Below, piece after piece: positions 24,002 through 31,630 of a DNA stretch of 33,988 bases; the first letter of the stretch is position 1, and every line of letters begins with the position of its first letter. The stretch lies in assembly GCA_900757715.1 (NCBI GenBank), contig CAAEOZ010000148.1, forward strand, positions 1 to 33,988, given 5' to 3'. Under the pieces are notes generated by a model. That model worked only from the letters and a program-made list of their open reading frames with translations. It searched no databases and was not told the DNA's origin. This DNA comes from an uncultured Veillonella sp. Its GTDB lineage: Bacteria > Bacillota > Negativicutes > Veillonellales > Veillonellaceae. Both the position numbers and the translations under genes were made by a program.

Positions 24002-24373
24002 TTATACTTCCGCAATAATTTCCACTTCCACCAAAGCACCTAATGGAAGGTCTTTTACGGCTACGCAAGAACGAGCTGGTTTAGAAGTGAAATATTTAGC
24101 ATACACTTCGTTGAATGCTTTGAAGTCAGCGATATCAGCCAAGAAACAAGTTGTTTTAATAACTTCGGAGAAGTCTGAACCTGCTTCAGCCAATACAGCA
24201 TCAATGTTTTTACATACTTGTTCAGTTTGCTCTACGATGCCACCATCAACAATAGAACCAGTTGCAGGATTGAGTGGAATTTGACCAGAAGCGAATAACA
24301 AACCGCCTACTACTTTAGCTTGAGAGTAAGGACCTACTGCTGCTGGTGCTTTTTCTGTGAAAATTGTTTTCAT
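24002..24373 (-). CDS. ridA: RidA-family enamine/imine deaminase
   Basis: This trimeric cytosolic enzyme hydrolyses reactive enamines/imines such as 2-aminoacrylate to keto acids. The 123-residue protein has GPYSQA (14-19), ASGQIPL (28-34), a KTTCFLAD block, and KPARSCVAV with the substrate-binding Arg101, then EVEIIAEV at the end with the conserved Glu. AAAGGAG precedes the ATG. It forms a pair with cyuA. Confidence 0.95.
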   Translation of the reverse strand: MKTIFTEKAPAAVGPYSQAKVVGGLLFASGQIPLNPATGSIVDGGIVEQTEQVCKNIDAVLAEAGSDFSEVIKTTCFLADIADFKAFNEVYAKYFTSKPARSCVAVKDLPLGALVEVEIIAEV

Positions 24374-24505
24374 GATAATTCTCCTTTTATAAATAAATAT
24401 AAATTAATATGACTATGTTTAAGGCGCAAAACTCATTTTATTGCCTCGATATATATGACTTACCTCAATATATCACATATTACATAAAAATACGTATATA
24501 ACCTA

Positions 24506-25285
24506 TTATTTAATTGATTTAAATGCATTATCAAATATTGGTTTGAAATAATCACGTTGTACATCAGTTGTTATACCTACATACAACACCGGTTTTCCTG
24601 GCTTCAACACAAATGCAGCATTTGCATAGAGTGGAGTTTGTACATTTCCATCTGCATATAACAAGCGAGAGCTTGCAGCATACGTTTGATATTTTGTGCC
24701 AGCCACCGGATGTACTTGTTCTGCATTTTCTACGGTTAGAGTTCTAAGTGTCTTAGGCATAATCGTTGCTTTTTGGGGATCACGACTAGACACATTAATA
24801 GGTCCATTCAAAGGAACTACTGTTGTGCTAGTAGGAATCTGTTTATTTATTGTTCCTAATAAAAGTTGCTCTGTTACAGGATCAATTTGACCTTTATCAA
24901 AAGCGGTCATAGCAGCTATAAACATAGGGTCATTAGCCTTTTCTTTAGCCACTTGTTGCGCTATTTGTTTAACATCTACAGCTACTACGAATGCATCTTT
25001 TTGACCAGTTTTATCTGCCCCTTGTAATTGGTATACATCAAAATTAGTACCAAAATTTTGGAAAAATTCTTTAGCCATCATATTGGTCATCGTAGATTTT
25101 GAGGGATTCTGTTGCATTTGTTTCTCTACAAAATCACGAGTATTTGTTTTAGACGCAGAAACAATATTTACATTATTAGGTACTACCATAGAGCCCCCAA
25201 TAGTTTGTACATCCTTGGCAAAACTAATACTTGATACAGTTCCTAATAAGCATGCAGTGCAAGCCAATACTTTCAAAGATTTCAT
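24506..25285 (-). CDS. Secreted protein of unknown function, YQLQG paralogue A
   Basis: I do not recognise a family for this 259-residue protein. It has a signal peptide (about 1-24, ending SISFA). The mature part contains YQLQGADKTGQKDAFVVAVD (85-104), which aligns with YQLQGTDKQG in the neighbouring protein, and a TINKQIP segment matching NDKIP there. A beta-rich C-terminal half follows (PVLYVGITTDVQRDYFKPIF). An excellent site, GGGAGG, precedes the ATG inside the end of paralogue B, so the two are coupled. The product is likely periplasmic or surface-exposed. Confidence 0.8.
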   Translation of the reverse strand: MKSLKVLACTACLLGTVSSISFAKDVQTIGGSMVVPNNVNIVSASKTNTRDFVEKQMQQNPSKSTMTNMMAKEFFQNFGTNFDVYQLQGADKTGQKDAFVVAVDVKQIAQQVAKEKANDPMFIAAMTAFDKGQIDPVTEQLLLGTINKQIPTSTTVVPLNGPINVSSRDPQKATIMPKTLRTLTVENAEQVHPVAGTKYQTYAASSRLLYADGNVQTPLYANAAFVLKPGKPVLYVGITTDVQRDYFKPIFDNAFKSIK

Positions 25286-25286
25286 A

Positions 25287-26231
25287 TTATTTACCTCCCT
25301 TGAGAGATTGTGTTTGATACATATGATTCAATTCATTAGTCCAATAATCATGACTAGAGTCGTCAGACATTAAAAGCTGTAAAGATACACCCTTATCTGT
25401 AGGAACAGCATATCCAATTAAGGAGTAAGTGTTTCTAAAGCCATCATAGCTAAGACCACCTCGCAAATCACCAGTCACAGCCGTACCATAGCGCGTTTGA
25501 ACAGGTTTATACGCTACATGAGTTGCATCGACACGCAATTGTTTCGTCATAAACTCAACATAGGAAATGAACTCTTGTTTATCCTTTGTAGATGTTTTCT
25601 TATCTGTAGCAAGCATTTTATCAACAGCGCCCATAATTTGAGCAGGTATTTTATCATTTATCATCTTCAAATCTTTTGATAACTTAGTACCTTCAACCGT
25701 GTTGCTTTTTAAGCCTTGTAATTGTTGTTGAGCCGTTTCTTTAGAGTAAGATTCCACATGTTTAGAGATGGAGTGCTTTAATGCAGCCTTTTCCGCATCT
25801 GATCCCTTCTCTAAAATAGTTTTATTCATACCTATAACTTGATCAATAGCATTTTTAGAATAGTTAATAACAATTAAACTACCTGTATGATGACCTTGTT
25901 TATCAGTACCTTGCAATTGATAGAAGGAGTAACCATCAAGAAAATCCCCCTTCACTGGTTCAACAGCTACACCAGTCTGTGCTTTCACAACATTATTAAT
26001 AGTATCAACAGCAGATTTATTTGCTACTTTGAGAAATTTATCTTGTTCTTGATTACGCAATCTTGCATCAGTAGAAATGTGCATAACTTCTACAGCTTTC
26101 ACAGTTGGGGAGGTACTGCCGTACATACCATAACCTAAATCAACCGTATCAGCACATGCCACTGCCCCCATACCCACAGTTAAACAGGTAGCACAAGCCA
26201 ATGTCATCATCTTTTTATTGAGAGTTCTCAT
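25287..26231 (-). CDS. Secreted protein of unknown function, YQLQG paralogue B
   Basis: This 314-residue protein has a signal peptide ending near ACA|D (about residue 28). A Cys lies just before it, but the sequence is not a good lipobox. It shares the YQLQG-x-DK-x-G motif (104-113) with paralogue A, plus a similar overall order: helical middle with many Lys and Gln, then a beta-rich end. I chose the ATG at 26231, with AGGTGAGG upstream; a GTG four codons earlier overlaps that site. It is first of the pair and divergent from menA across an AT-rich spacer with inverted repeats. Confidence 0.8.
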   Translation of the reverse strand: MRTLNKKMMTLACATCLTVGMGAVACADTVDLGYGMYGSTSPTVKAVEVMHISTDARLRNQEQDKFLKVANKSAVDTINNVVKAQTGVAVEPVKGDFLDGYSFYQLQGTDKQGHHTGSLIVINYSKNAIDQVIGMNKTILEKGSDAEKAALKHSISKHVESYSKETAQQQLQGLKSNTVEGTKLSKDLKMINDKIPAQIMGAVDKMLATDKKTSTKDKQEFISYVEFMTKQLRVDATHVAYKPVQTRYGTAVTGDLRGGLSYDGFRNTYSLIGYAVPTDKGVSLQLLMSDDSSHDYWTNELNHMYQTQSLKGGK

Positions 26232-26285
26232 AAGACACCTCACCTTTTTAACAATACACTATGTATAGATTGTTAGATAATCTGT

Positions 26286-26373
26286 GCAGTATATATTAAG
26301 AGTTTAAAAGATAATCTATACTGCATATATAAATTATTATACTATATCGACATATATAACTGTATAGTATAAT
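26286..26373. promoter_or_regulatory. Inverted repeats in the divergent control region
   Basis: Two perfect inverted repeats are visible. GCAGTATA/TATACTGC lies at 26286-26293 and 26317-26324. ATTATACTATA/TATAGTATAAT lies at 26336-26346 and 26363-26373. The second touches the menA -35 box. They are possible operators for menA and for the secreted paralogues. Confidence 0.5.
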
Positions 26374-26401
26374 TTACAAGCTTATCTTTCTGCTATACAA
26401 T
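26373..26401 (+). promoter_or_regulatory. Promoter of menA
   Basis: -35 TTTACA (26373-26378), 17-base spacer, -10 TACAAT (26396-26401). The leader to the ATG at 26474 is about 65 bases. Confidence 0.7.
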
Positions 26402-26443
26402 ACATAAATAGACATGTAAAGATGATATATGTATGAGAAATGG

Positions 26444-26476
26444 AAAGGAGTGCACACTCGGTGTGCTTTTAATATG
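26444..26476 (+). promoter_or_regulatory. Hairpin bridging the ribosome site and start codon of menA
   Basis: AAAGGAG (26444-26450) is 23 bases from the ATG at 26474. The hairpin GCACAC-TCG-GTGTGC (26452-26466) lies between. If folded, it leaves about 8 bases of spacing, which is normal. The stem followed by TTTT also resembles a small attenuator. Confidence 0.5.
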
Positions 26477-27376
26477 ATACAAGAATTAATTCCCCTCACC
26501 AGGCCTCGCACATTAGCTGCCGCATTAGGGCCTACTATTTTAGGTGCCGCCTTTAGTTATTATGCATTTGGTGCCGTTCAGGGCACAGGGCTAGCTATAT
26601 TCCATACGATACTTATATTCTTAGCAGTTGTAACCGCCCAAATTGTAGCAAATTTATGGAATGAATATAAAGACTTTAAATCTGGACTCGATGCTGGTCA
26701 AAAGATAGGTAATGCTGGTTCTATCACGCGTGGCGCTATAACACCAGAACTCATTATAACGATGATTAAAGTACTCATGTTTGTACCCATTATCATTGGT
26801 CTTTATTTATCTGCTACTATAACTTGGTATTACATCCCTATAGGCTTCTTATGTATTCTAATTAGTTTCCTTTACTCTGGCGGTCCAAAACCAATTTCTC
26901 GAACACCCTTTGGAGAAATTTCCTCTGGTATCGCTATGGGTTTTGCCATCGTACTCATTACAGGCTATGCCTGGACACGAGAATTATCCTTAGCTCTGTT
27001 AATTCCTGCAATTCCATCTACATTGTTAGTTGGTTCCATCATGTTGACGAATAATATCCGAGATATTAGAAATGATGAAAGCCATGGACGTTACACATTG
27101 CCAATCGTGCTTGGTCGTGAAAGAGCGCTCAGCTTAATGAGTATCTCATATATTTTCAATTTTATTTGGATCATTGCTTGGATTATAATAGGCCATATGA
27201 CATGGTTCGCCTTATTAGCATTCCTTGCGGCACCACTAGCTTTCAAAACAATTCATACATTATCTACCAATACAGATGAGTTCCAATTAGATAAGGCTAT
27301 GGGCACTACCGCTGGGGCAGCCATGATTTACCAACTAATGTGGGCGATTGGACTTATTATGGGCAAATTGTTTTAA
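26474..27376 (+). CDS. menA: 1,4-dihydroxy-2-naphthoate polyprenyltransferase (UbiA family)
   Basis: This membrane prenyltransferase attaches the isoprenoid tail in menaquinone synthesis. The 300-residue protein has about eight or nine helices. The Asp-rich motif 1 appears as NLWNEYKDFKSGLD (with Asn and Asp at the usual spacing), and motif 2 as NNIRDIRNDESHGR. The N-terminal PLTRPRTLAAALGP is typical of MenA. I favour the ATG at 26474 because the protein then begins MIQELIPLTRPRT like relatives. Upstream in-frame starts at 26429 (ATG) and 26450 (GTG) have no spaced ribosome site. A UbiA enzyme for another acceptor is possible but less likely. Confidence 0.88.
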   Translation: MIQELIPLTRPRTLAAALGPTILGAAFSYYAFGAVQGTGLAIFHTILIFLAVVTAQIVANLWNEYKDFKSGLDAGQKIGNAGSITRGAITPELIITMIKVLMFVPIIIGLYLSATITWYYIPIGFLCILISFLYSGGPKPISRTPFGEISSGIAMGFAIVLITGYAWTRELSLALLIPAIPSTLLVGSIMLTNNIRDIRNDESHGRYTLPIVLGRERALSLMSISYIFNFIWIIAWIIIGHMTWFALLAFLAAPLAFKTIHTLSTNTDEFQLDKAMGTTAGAAMIYQLMWAIGLIMGKLF

Positions 27377-27392
27377 AAATGAATATACTTAT

Positions 27393-27435
27393 ATTATAGG
27401 TTCTCCATAGTTTTTAGTTATGGAGAACCTATAAT
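27393..27435 (+). terminator. Long perfect hairpin between menA and metQ
   Basis: A 17-bp perfect inverted repeat (27393-27409 with 27419-27435; core AGGTTCTCC/GGAGAACCT) has a 9-base loop. Only a broken T-tract follows on the plus strand, so termination may be imperfect. It lies just upstream of the metQ promoter. Confidence 0.6.
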
Positions 27436-27444
27436 AATTCCTTC

Positions 27445-27473
27445 TTGATAGATAGGAAATTATTTAGTACTAT
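27445..27473 (+). promoter_or_regulatory. Sigma-70 promoter of metQ
   Basis: -35 TTGATA (27445-27450), 17-base spacer, -10 TACTAT (27468-27473). The leader is about 40 bases, too short for a SAM riboswitch. Confidence 0.8.
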
Positions 27474-27518
27474 AGATTTAATATTTTATATGTAATTATT
27501 GTATAAGGAGTGTGTGTA

Positions 27519-28337
27519 ATGAGAAAATTTTTAGCATTAGCAGCTACTGTAATCCTTGGCGGCGCTTTATTAATCGCAGGCTGCGGTAACGACAACAAAC
27601 AAGCTGCTAGCGATGGTAAACAAGTATTAAAAATTGGGGCAACAGCAGTACCTCACGCAGAAATTTTGGAACAAGTTAAACCGATTTTAGCAAAAGATGG
27701 TATCGAATTAAAAATCACAGAATTCACTGATTACAACACACCTAACTTGGCTTTAGGGGACAAAGAAATTGATGCCAACTTCTTCCAACACGTACCTTAC
27801 ATGGAGGAATTCGCAAAAGCTCACAAACTTGACTTAGTATCTGCTGGTGGTGTTCACCTTGAGCCAATGGGTTTATACTCCCGTAAAATCAAAGATTTGA
27901 AAGATCTTCCAAAAGGCGCTAAAATCGCTATTCCTAATGACCCTACAAACGGTGGTCGTGCATTATTGTTGTTACAAAAGCAAGGTCTAATTACATTAAA
28001 AGACTCTACAAACATCTTATCTACCGTACAAGATATTACTGCGAACCCTAACGAATATCAATTCGTAGAATTAGAAGCAGCACAAGTGCCTCGTTCCCTT
28101 GACGATATAGCCTTAGCAGCTATCAACACTAACTTTGCATTAAACGCAGGTCTTAACCCTGGCAAAGATGCATTGGCGATTGAAACTAACGATTCCCCTT
28201 ACGTTAATGTTGTAACTGTACTCAAAGGCAATGAAAATGATCCTCGCATCAAAAAATTGATGGCTGCACTTCATAGCCCTGAAATTATCAAATTCATCCA
28301 AGAGAAATACCAAGGTGCTATTGTTCCTGCATTTTAA
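27519..28337 (+). CDS. metQ: Methionine ABC transporter substrate-binding lipoprotein
   Basis: This 272-residue lipoprotein of the NlpA/MetQ family binds methionine and delivers it to MetNI. The signal peptide ends in the lipobox LIAGC, with Cys22 as the lipidated residue. The mature protein has KIGATAVPHAEILEQVKP, a VPYMEEF segment, VHLEPMGLYS, IPNDPTNGGRALLLLQ and NTNFALNAGLNP, all typical. I chose the ATG at 27519, with AAGGAG 8 bases upstream. It stands alone, about 12 kb from metNI and on the opposite strand. A different ligand is possible for an orphan binding protein. Confidence 0.92.
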   Translation: MRKFLALAATVILGGALLIAGCGNDNKQAASDGKQVLKIGATAVPHAEILEQVKPILAKDGIELKITEFTDYNTPNLALGDKEIDANFFQHVPYMEEFAKAHKLDLVSAGGVHLEPMGLYSRKIKDLKDLPKGAKIAIPNDPTNGGRALLLLQKQGLITLKDSTNILSTVQDITANPNEYQFVELEAAQVPRSLDDIALAAINTNFALNAGLNPGKDALAIETNDSPYVNVVTVLKGNENDPRIKKLMAALHSPEIIKFIQEKYQGAIVPAF

Positions 28338-28345
28338 GGTATACT

Positions 28346-28376
28346 AAAAAGAGACCACATAGGTGGTCTCTTTTTT
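28346..28376. terminator. Bidirectional terminator between metQ and cdd
   Basis: The stem GAGACCAC/GGTGGTCTC is flanked by A5 and T6. It can terminate metQ on the plus strand and the cdd operon on the minus strand, and it touches the cdd stop codon. Confidence 0.93.
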
Positions 28377-28770
28377 ACATATTATCGGCCCTAAATCTAA
28401 AAGGTAATAGTCCTTCTAAATCAACAACTGTATAGTCCCCTCTTAAATTCGCCATTATAATACGAGGTATTTCAAATTCAGAAATCACCTGACGGCAAGC
28501 ACCACATGGGGCACAGGGTCCTTCCGTATCAGCAACTACAGCAAGGGCTTTAAATTTTGTTTGCCCTTCTGATACGGCCTTAAATATAGCAGTTCGCTCC
28601 GCACAATTAGTTAATCCATAAGAAGCATTCTCTATATTACACCCCTCATAGATGCTCCCATCCTCGCAAAGAAGGGCTGCGCCCACGCCAAAATGTGAAT
28701 AAGGACTATAGGTTTTATCGCGAGCCACAACAGCACGATTGATGAGCTTTTGAATATCCTTTTCTTTCAT
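28375..28770 (-). CDS. cdd: Cytidine deaminase
   Basis: This enzyme converts cytidine and deoxycytidine to uridine and deoxyuridine for salvage. The 131-residue protein has the zinc-site motifs NCAERTA (Cys56, catalytic Glu58) and PCGACRQ (Cys89, Cys92), the pattern of the homotetrameric form. SPYSHFGVGAAL (22-33) and GCNIENASYG (43-52) bind the nucleoside. It is the last gene of the exonuclease-deoC-pdp-cdd operon, 10 bases after pdp. Confidence 0.97.
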   Translation of the reverse strand: MKEKDIQKLINRAVVARDKTYSPYSHFGVGAALLCEDGSIYEGCNIENASYGLTNCAERTAIFKAVSEGQTKFKALAVVADTEGPCAPCGACRQVISEFEIPRIIMANLRGDYTVVDLEGLLPFRFRADNM

Positions 28771-28780
28771 ATTGCACTCC

Positions 28781-30082
28781 TCACTCTACAATATCAAGTA
28801 TAGTATCCATTACTTTAGATGCAGTATCACCAATAGTAATAGCCGCCAAATAGGTCTGAGCCGCATTAGTGAATAAGCTTTCATCAGAAGCATATAGTGT
28901 GGCTATCCTTTCACCCATGCTAACGGCGTCCCCAGTTTTTTTGTGCATTACAATACCTGCACTATAATCAATAGGACCATCTTTAACCGTGCGACCTGCC
29001 CCTAGCATAACGGATGCAATGCCACATCGTTCTGTATTCATACGGGTAATATAACCATCTTGAGGCGATGTTACATCATAGGTAAACTTACCTATTGTTA
29101 ATACACGGTCATCATCGATAACTCTGCTGTCTCCACCTTGGGCTTCAATCATTAAACGTAATCGTTCTAGGGCTGCTCCAGAATCTAGTGCTTGTTGCAC
29201 GCGATTAAGAGCAGCTTCGTAATCACAAATATGACTCAATACGAGCATATGAGCTGCCATGATAATACATTCATGCGTTAAATCCTCTGGACCATGACCT
29301 TTCAACGTATTAATAACCTCTCGAATCTCCAAAGCATTTCCAATAGCATGTCCTAGCGGTCGGTCCATATCCGTCAAAATAGCCTTAACGGAACGGCCAT
29401 TTTCCTTTCCAATATCGACCATTGCTTTAGCCAATTCACGAGCATCCTCTATATTTTTCATAAAGGCGCCACTACCAACCTTTACATCTAACAAAATTGC
29501 TTGCGCACCAGAAGCCAGTTTTTTGCTCATAACAGAGGATGCAATAAGAGGGATGCTATCAACAGTTCCCGTCACATCGCGCAAAGCATATAGCTTTTTA
29601 TCAGCAGGTGCAAGCCCTTCCGACTGACCTATAACAGCAAGACCGATTTTATTAACTTGATCGATAAAAGCATCTTGCTCTAAAGATACCTTTAAATTTG
29701 GAATAGATTCCATCTTATCAATAGTGCCACCTGTATGACCAAGTCCACGTCCAGACATCTTAGCCACCTTGCCGCCACAAGCGGCTACGAGAGGCGCAAT
29801 AATAAGTGTTGTCTTATCCCCTACACCACCTGTACTATGTTTATCTACGGTAATCCCATCAATATTGGACAAATCTACCATATTACCTGATTGAGCCATA
29901 GCCAAGGTCAAAGTTCCTAGTTCGCGAGCGTTCATACCATTAAAAACTATGGTCATCAAGAGCGCACTCACTTGATAATCAGGGATTTCCCCCTTTACAT
30001 AGCCATCTATGACAAAGCGGATTTCCTTATCTGATAACGGCAAGTTCGCTCTTTTCTTCAGAATAATATCATACATACGCAT
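28781..30082 (-). CDS. pdp: Pyrimidine-nucleoside phosphorylase
   Basis: This enzyme phosphorolyses uridine, deoxyuridine and thymidine to base and (deoxy)ribose-1-phosphate. The 433-residue protein has the family's VDKHSTGGVGDKTTL (about 80-94), MSGRGLGHTGGTIDKMES (about 109-126, the signature) and IPLIASSVMSKKLASGA (active-site Lys-rich segment, near 178-194). The C-terminal alpha/beta domain ends normally. Firmicute enzymes of this type usually accept both uracil and thymine nucleosides, so I prefer pdp to deoA. Two in-frame ATGs stand at the start; either could be used. Confidence 0.95.
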   Translation of the reverse strand: MRMYDIILKKRANLPLSDKEIRFVIDGYVKGEIPDYQVSALLMTIVFNGMNARELGTLTLAMAQSGNMVDLSNIDGITVDKHSTGGVGDKTTLIIAPLVAACGGKVAKMSGRGLGHTGGTIDKMESIPNLKVSLEQDAFIDQVNKIGLAVIGQSEGLAPADKKLYALRDVTGTVDSIPLIASSVMSKKLASGAQAILLDVKVGSGAFMKNIEDARELAKAMVDIGKENGRSVKAILTDMDRPLGHAIGNALEIREVINTLKGHGPEDLTHECIIMAAHMLVLSHICDYEAALNRVQQALDSGAALERLRLMIEAQGGDSRVIDDDRVLTIGKFTYDVTSPQDGYITRMNTERCGIASVMLGAGRTVKDGPIDYSAGIVMHKKTGDAVSMGERIATLYASDESLFTNAAQTYLAAITIGDTASKVMDTILDIVE

Positions 30083-30101
30083 AGTTACACCGCCATTCTA
30101 A

Positions 30102-30133
30102 GAAACCACCTAAGCATAGCCTAGGTGGTTTTC
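30102..30133 (-). terminator. Hairpin between deoC and pdp
   Basis: A 10-bp stem, AAACCACCTA/TAGGTGGTTT, lies in the 53-base gap. On the minus strand the T-tract after it is short (TTTCTTAG), so it is probably a partial terminator or processing site that sets deoC:pdp stoichiometry. Confidence 0.6.
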
Positions 30134-30135
30134 TA

Positions 30136-30798
30136 TTATACTTCTTCGTTCAAGTGATTCTTTAGCAACTCTACAGCTGCACTGGCTCCAATTCGACTAC
30201 AACCTTCTGCAATATAGGCTTTCATATCCGTAATAGAGCGAATACCACCTGCGGCCTTAATCTGTACATTAGAACCAATATGCTTTTTAAAGAGTCTAAT
30301 ATCTTCAAGGCTTGCACCGCCGCTACCAAATCCAGTAGATGTTTTAATATAGTCTGCACCACCATTTGTAATACATTTGCAAAGCGCTACCTTTTCAGAA
30401 TCTGTAAGATAACAAGTTTCGATAATAACCTTTAAAATCTTATCGCCACAAGCCTCCTTAAGTGCTGCAATTTCGTTCGTTACCGCTTCAAAATCACCTT
30501 GCTTTACATCTCCAAGATTAATAACCATATCAATTTCAGAAGCGCCCTCTTCAATAGCCTGTTTCGTTTCGGCTACCTTTACCTCTGTTGTTTCATACCC
30601 TAAAGGAAAGCCAATAACGGTACATATGTTAAGTTCTGGATATGCTTCATGGGCAGATGCTACAAAGTCTGGAGGAATACAAACAGATGCAGTTTTATAC
30701 CTTAAACCAGCCTCACAGACTTCTTTTATATCATCCCATGTAGCTGTAGGACGCAATAATGTATGATCTACATAAGCTAATAATTCTTTACCCAACAT
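30136..30798 (-). CDS. deoC: Deoxyribose-phosphate aldolase
   Basis: This class I aldolase cleaves deoxyribose-5-phosphate to glyceraldehyde-3-phosphate and acetaldehyde. The 220-residue TIM barrel shows DHTLLRP (11-17), EIDMVINLG (with Asp91), KVIIETCYLT (near 123-132), the Schiff-base Lys152 in YIKTSTGFG, and KAAGGIRS near 187-194. It feeds pentose from deoxynucleosides into glycolysis, although a phosphopentomutase (deoB) is not in the window. It starts 14 bases after the exonuclease gene. Confidence 0.97.
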   Translation of the reverse strand: MLGKELLAYVDHTLLRPTATWDDIKEVCEAGLRYKTASVCIPPDFVASAHEAYPELNICTVIGFPLGYETTEVKVAETKQAIEEGASEIDMVINLGDVKQGDFEAVTNEIAALKEACGDKILKVIIETCYLTDSEKVALCKCITNGGADYIKTSTGFGSGGASLEDIRLFKKHIGSNVQIKAAGGIRSITDMKAYIAEGCSRIGASAAVELLKNHLNEEV

Positions 30799-30812
30799 AG
30801 TACCTCTCCTTA

Positions 30813-31442
30813 CTAAAAGAACGACATTTGCTCTGGTTCTGGCTCTTTATGTAATGCATCTTGAGCAGAGCGATTTTTATCATCAATGAATGGTTCTAAC
30901 GGTACACCTGTAATCTTTAATAAATCTGGTAAGCTATTAACGCCTTTTAACTTAGCAGCTTCTAATACAACCTTTGCACAAGTCTCCGCATCATCCAGTG
31001 CATAGTGATGCTTAAACTCAACTCCAATGTATGCAGCCATTGTATTCAACTTATGATTAACTAAATCAGGCCATACAGCGCGTGAAAGCTTAACAGTGCA
31101 TGCATAATCTATTTCTGGCCAAGGGATTTTATAATAATCTAAGGTAGCACGCAATACGTTCATATCGAATTTCGCATTATGAGCCACCATAATATTTCCT
31201 TTTAAATGATTTTCATAAATGGCATTCCACAACTGATCAAAGGTCTTTTCATGAAGAACATCCTTCGGTTGGATACCATGAATTTCAATACATTCATCAT
31301 CAAAACTCATAAACGGGGGTTTAATGAGACTATAGGCTTTCTTTGCAATTTGTCCATCCTTTACGGTAATAACCGCCAAGGAGCACGCACTGTTTTTAAA
31401 TTTATTAGCTGTTTCAAAGTCTAATGCAACAAAATCTAACAT
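30813..31442 (-). CDS. DnaQ-like 3'-5' exonuclease (DEDDh) with C-terminal clamp-type motif
   Basis: This 209-residue exonuclease-fold protein has all DEDDh metal residues: Asp8 and Glu10 in ALDFET, Asp93 in HNAKFD, and His146/Asp151 in HHYALDD. It resembles the DNA polymerase III epsilon-type exonucleases found as single proteins in Firmicutes. It ends in QMSFF (205-209), close to the Q-x-x-(L/F)-F beta-clamp binding motif. AAAGGAG precedes the ATG. Its place at the head of a nucleoside-salvage operon suggests DNA or nucleotide turnover rather than replication, but its substrate is not known. Confidence 0.88.
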   Translation of the reverse strand: MLDFVALDFETANKFKNSACSLAVITVKDGQIAKKAYSLIKPPFMSFDDECIEIHGIQPKDVLHEKTFDQLWNAIYENHLKGNIMVAHNAKFDMNVLRATLDYYKIPWPEIDYACTVKLSRAVWPDLVNHKLNTMAAYIGVEFKHHYALDDAETCAKVVLEAAKLKGVNSLPDLLKITGVPLEPFIDDKNRSAQDALHKEPEPEQMSFF

Positions 31443-31493
31443 AGGACTCCTTTCAAAATCTATATATAAGAATTATATTCATTTACTCTACTT

Positions 31494-31502
31494 ATTATAG
31501 CA
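31494..31502 (-). promoter_or_regulatory. Extended -10 promoter of the exonuclease-deoC-pdp-cdd operon
   Basis: TG-C-TATAAT on the minus strand forms an extended -10. No good -35 was found at the right distance. Confidence 0.6.
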
Positions 31503-31529
31503 TGAAATAGACTATAATCTACTGTTCAA

Positions 31530-31548
31530 AGGTGACCAATAATCACCT
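31530..31548. promoter_or_regulatory. Palindrome in the divergent pyrF/exonuclease control region
   Basis: AGGTGA and TCACCT form a perfect 6-bp inverted repeat with a 7-base spacer. It lies between the two divergent promoters and could be an operator. No attenuator of the PyrR type was seen before pyrF. Confidence 0.45.
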
Positions 31549-31566
31549 CATTTACACCAATTTTAA

Positions 31567-31596
31567 TTGACAGATAGGCCCTCAGTATGTGAAAAT
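31567..31596 (+). promoter_or_regulatory. Candidate promoter of pyrF-pyrE
   Basis: A perfect -35 TTGACA (31567-31572) is followed after 18 bases by GAAAAT (31591-31596), a weak -10 match. The leader is about 30 bases. Confidence 0.5.
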
Positions 31597-31630
31597 TATT
31601 TAGATATGTATGTAGTATGGAGGTTGCAAC

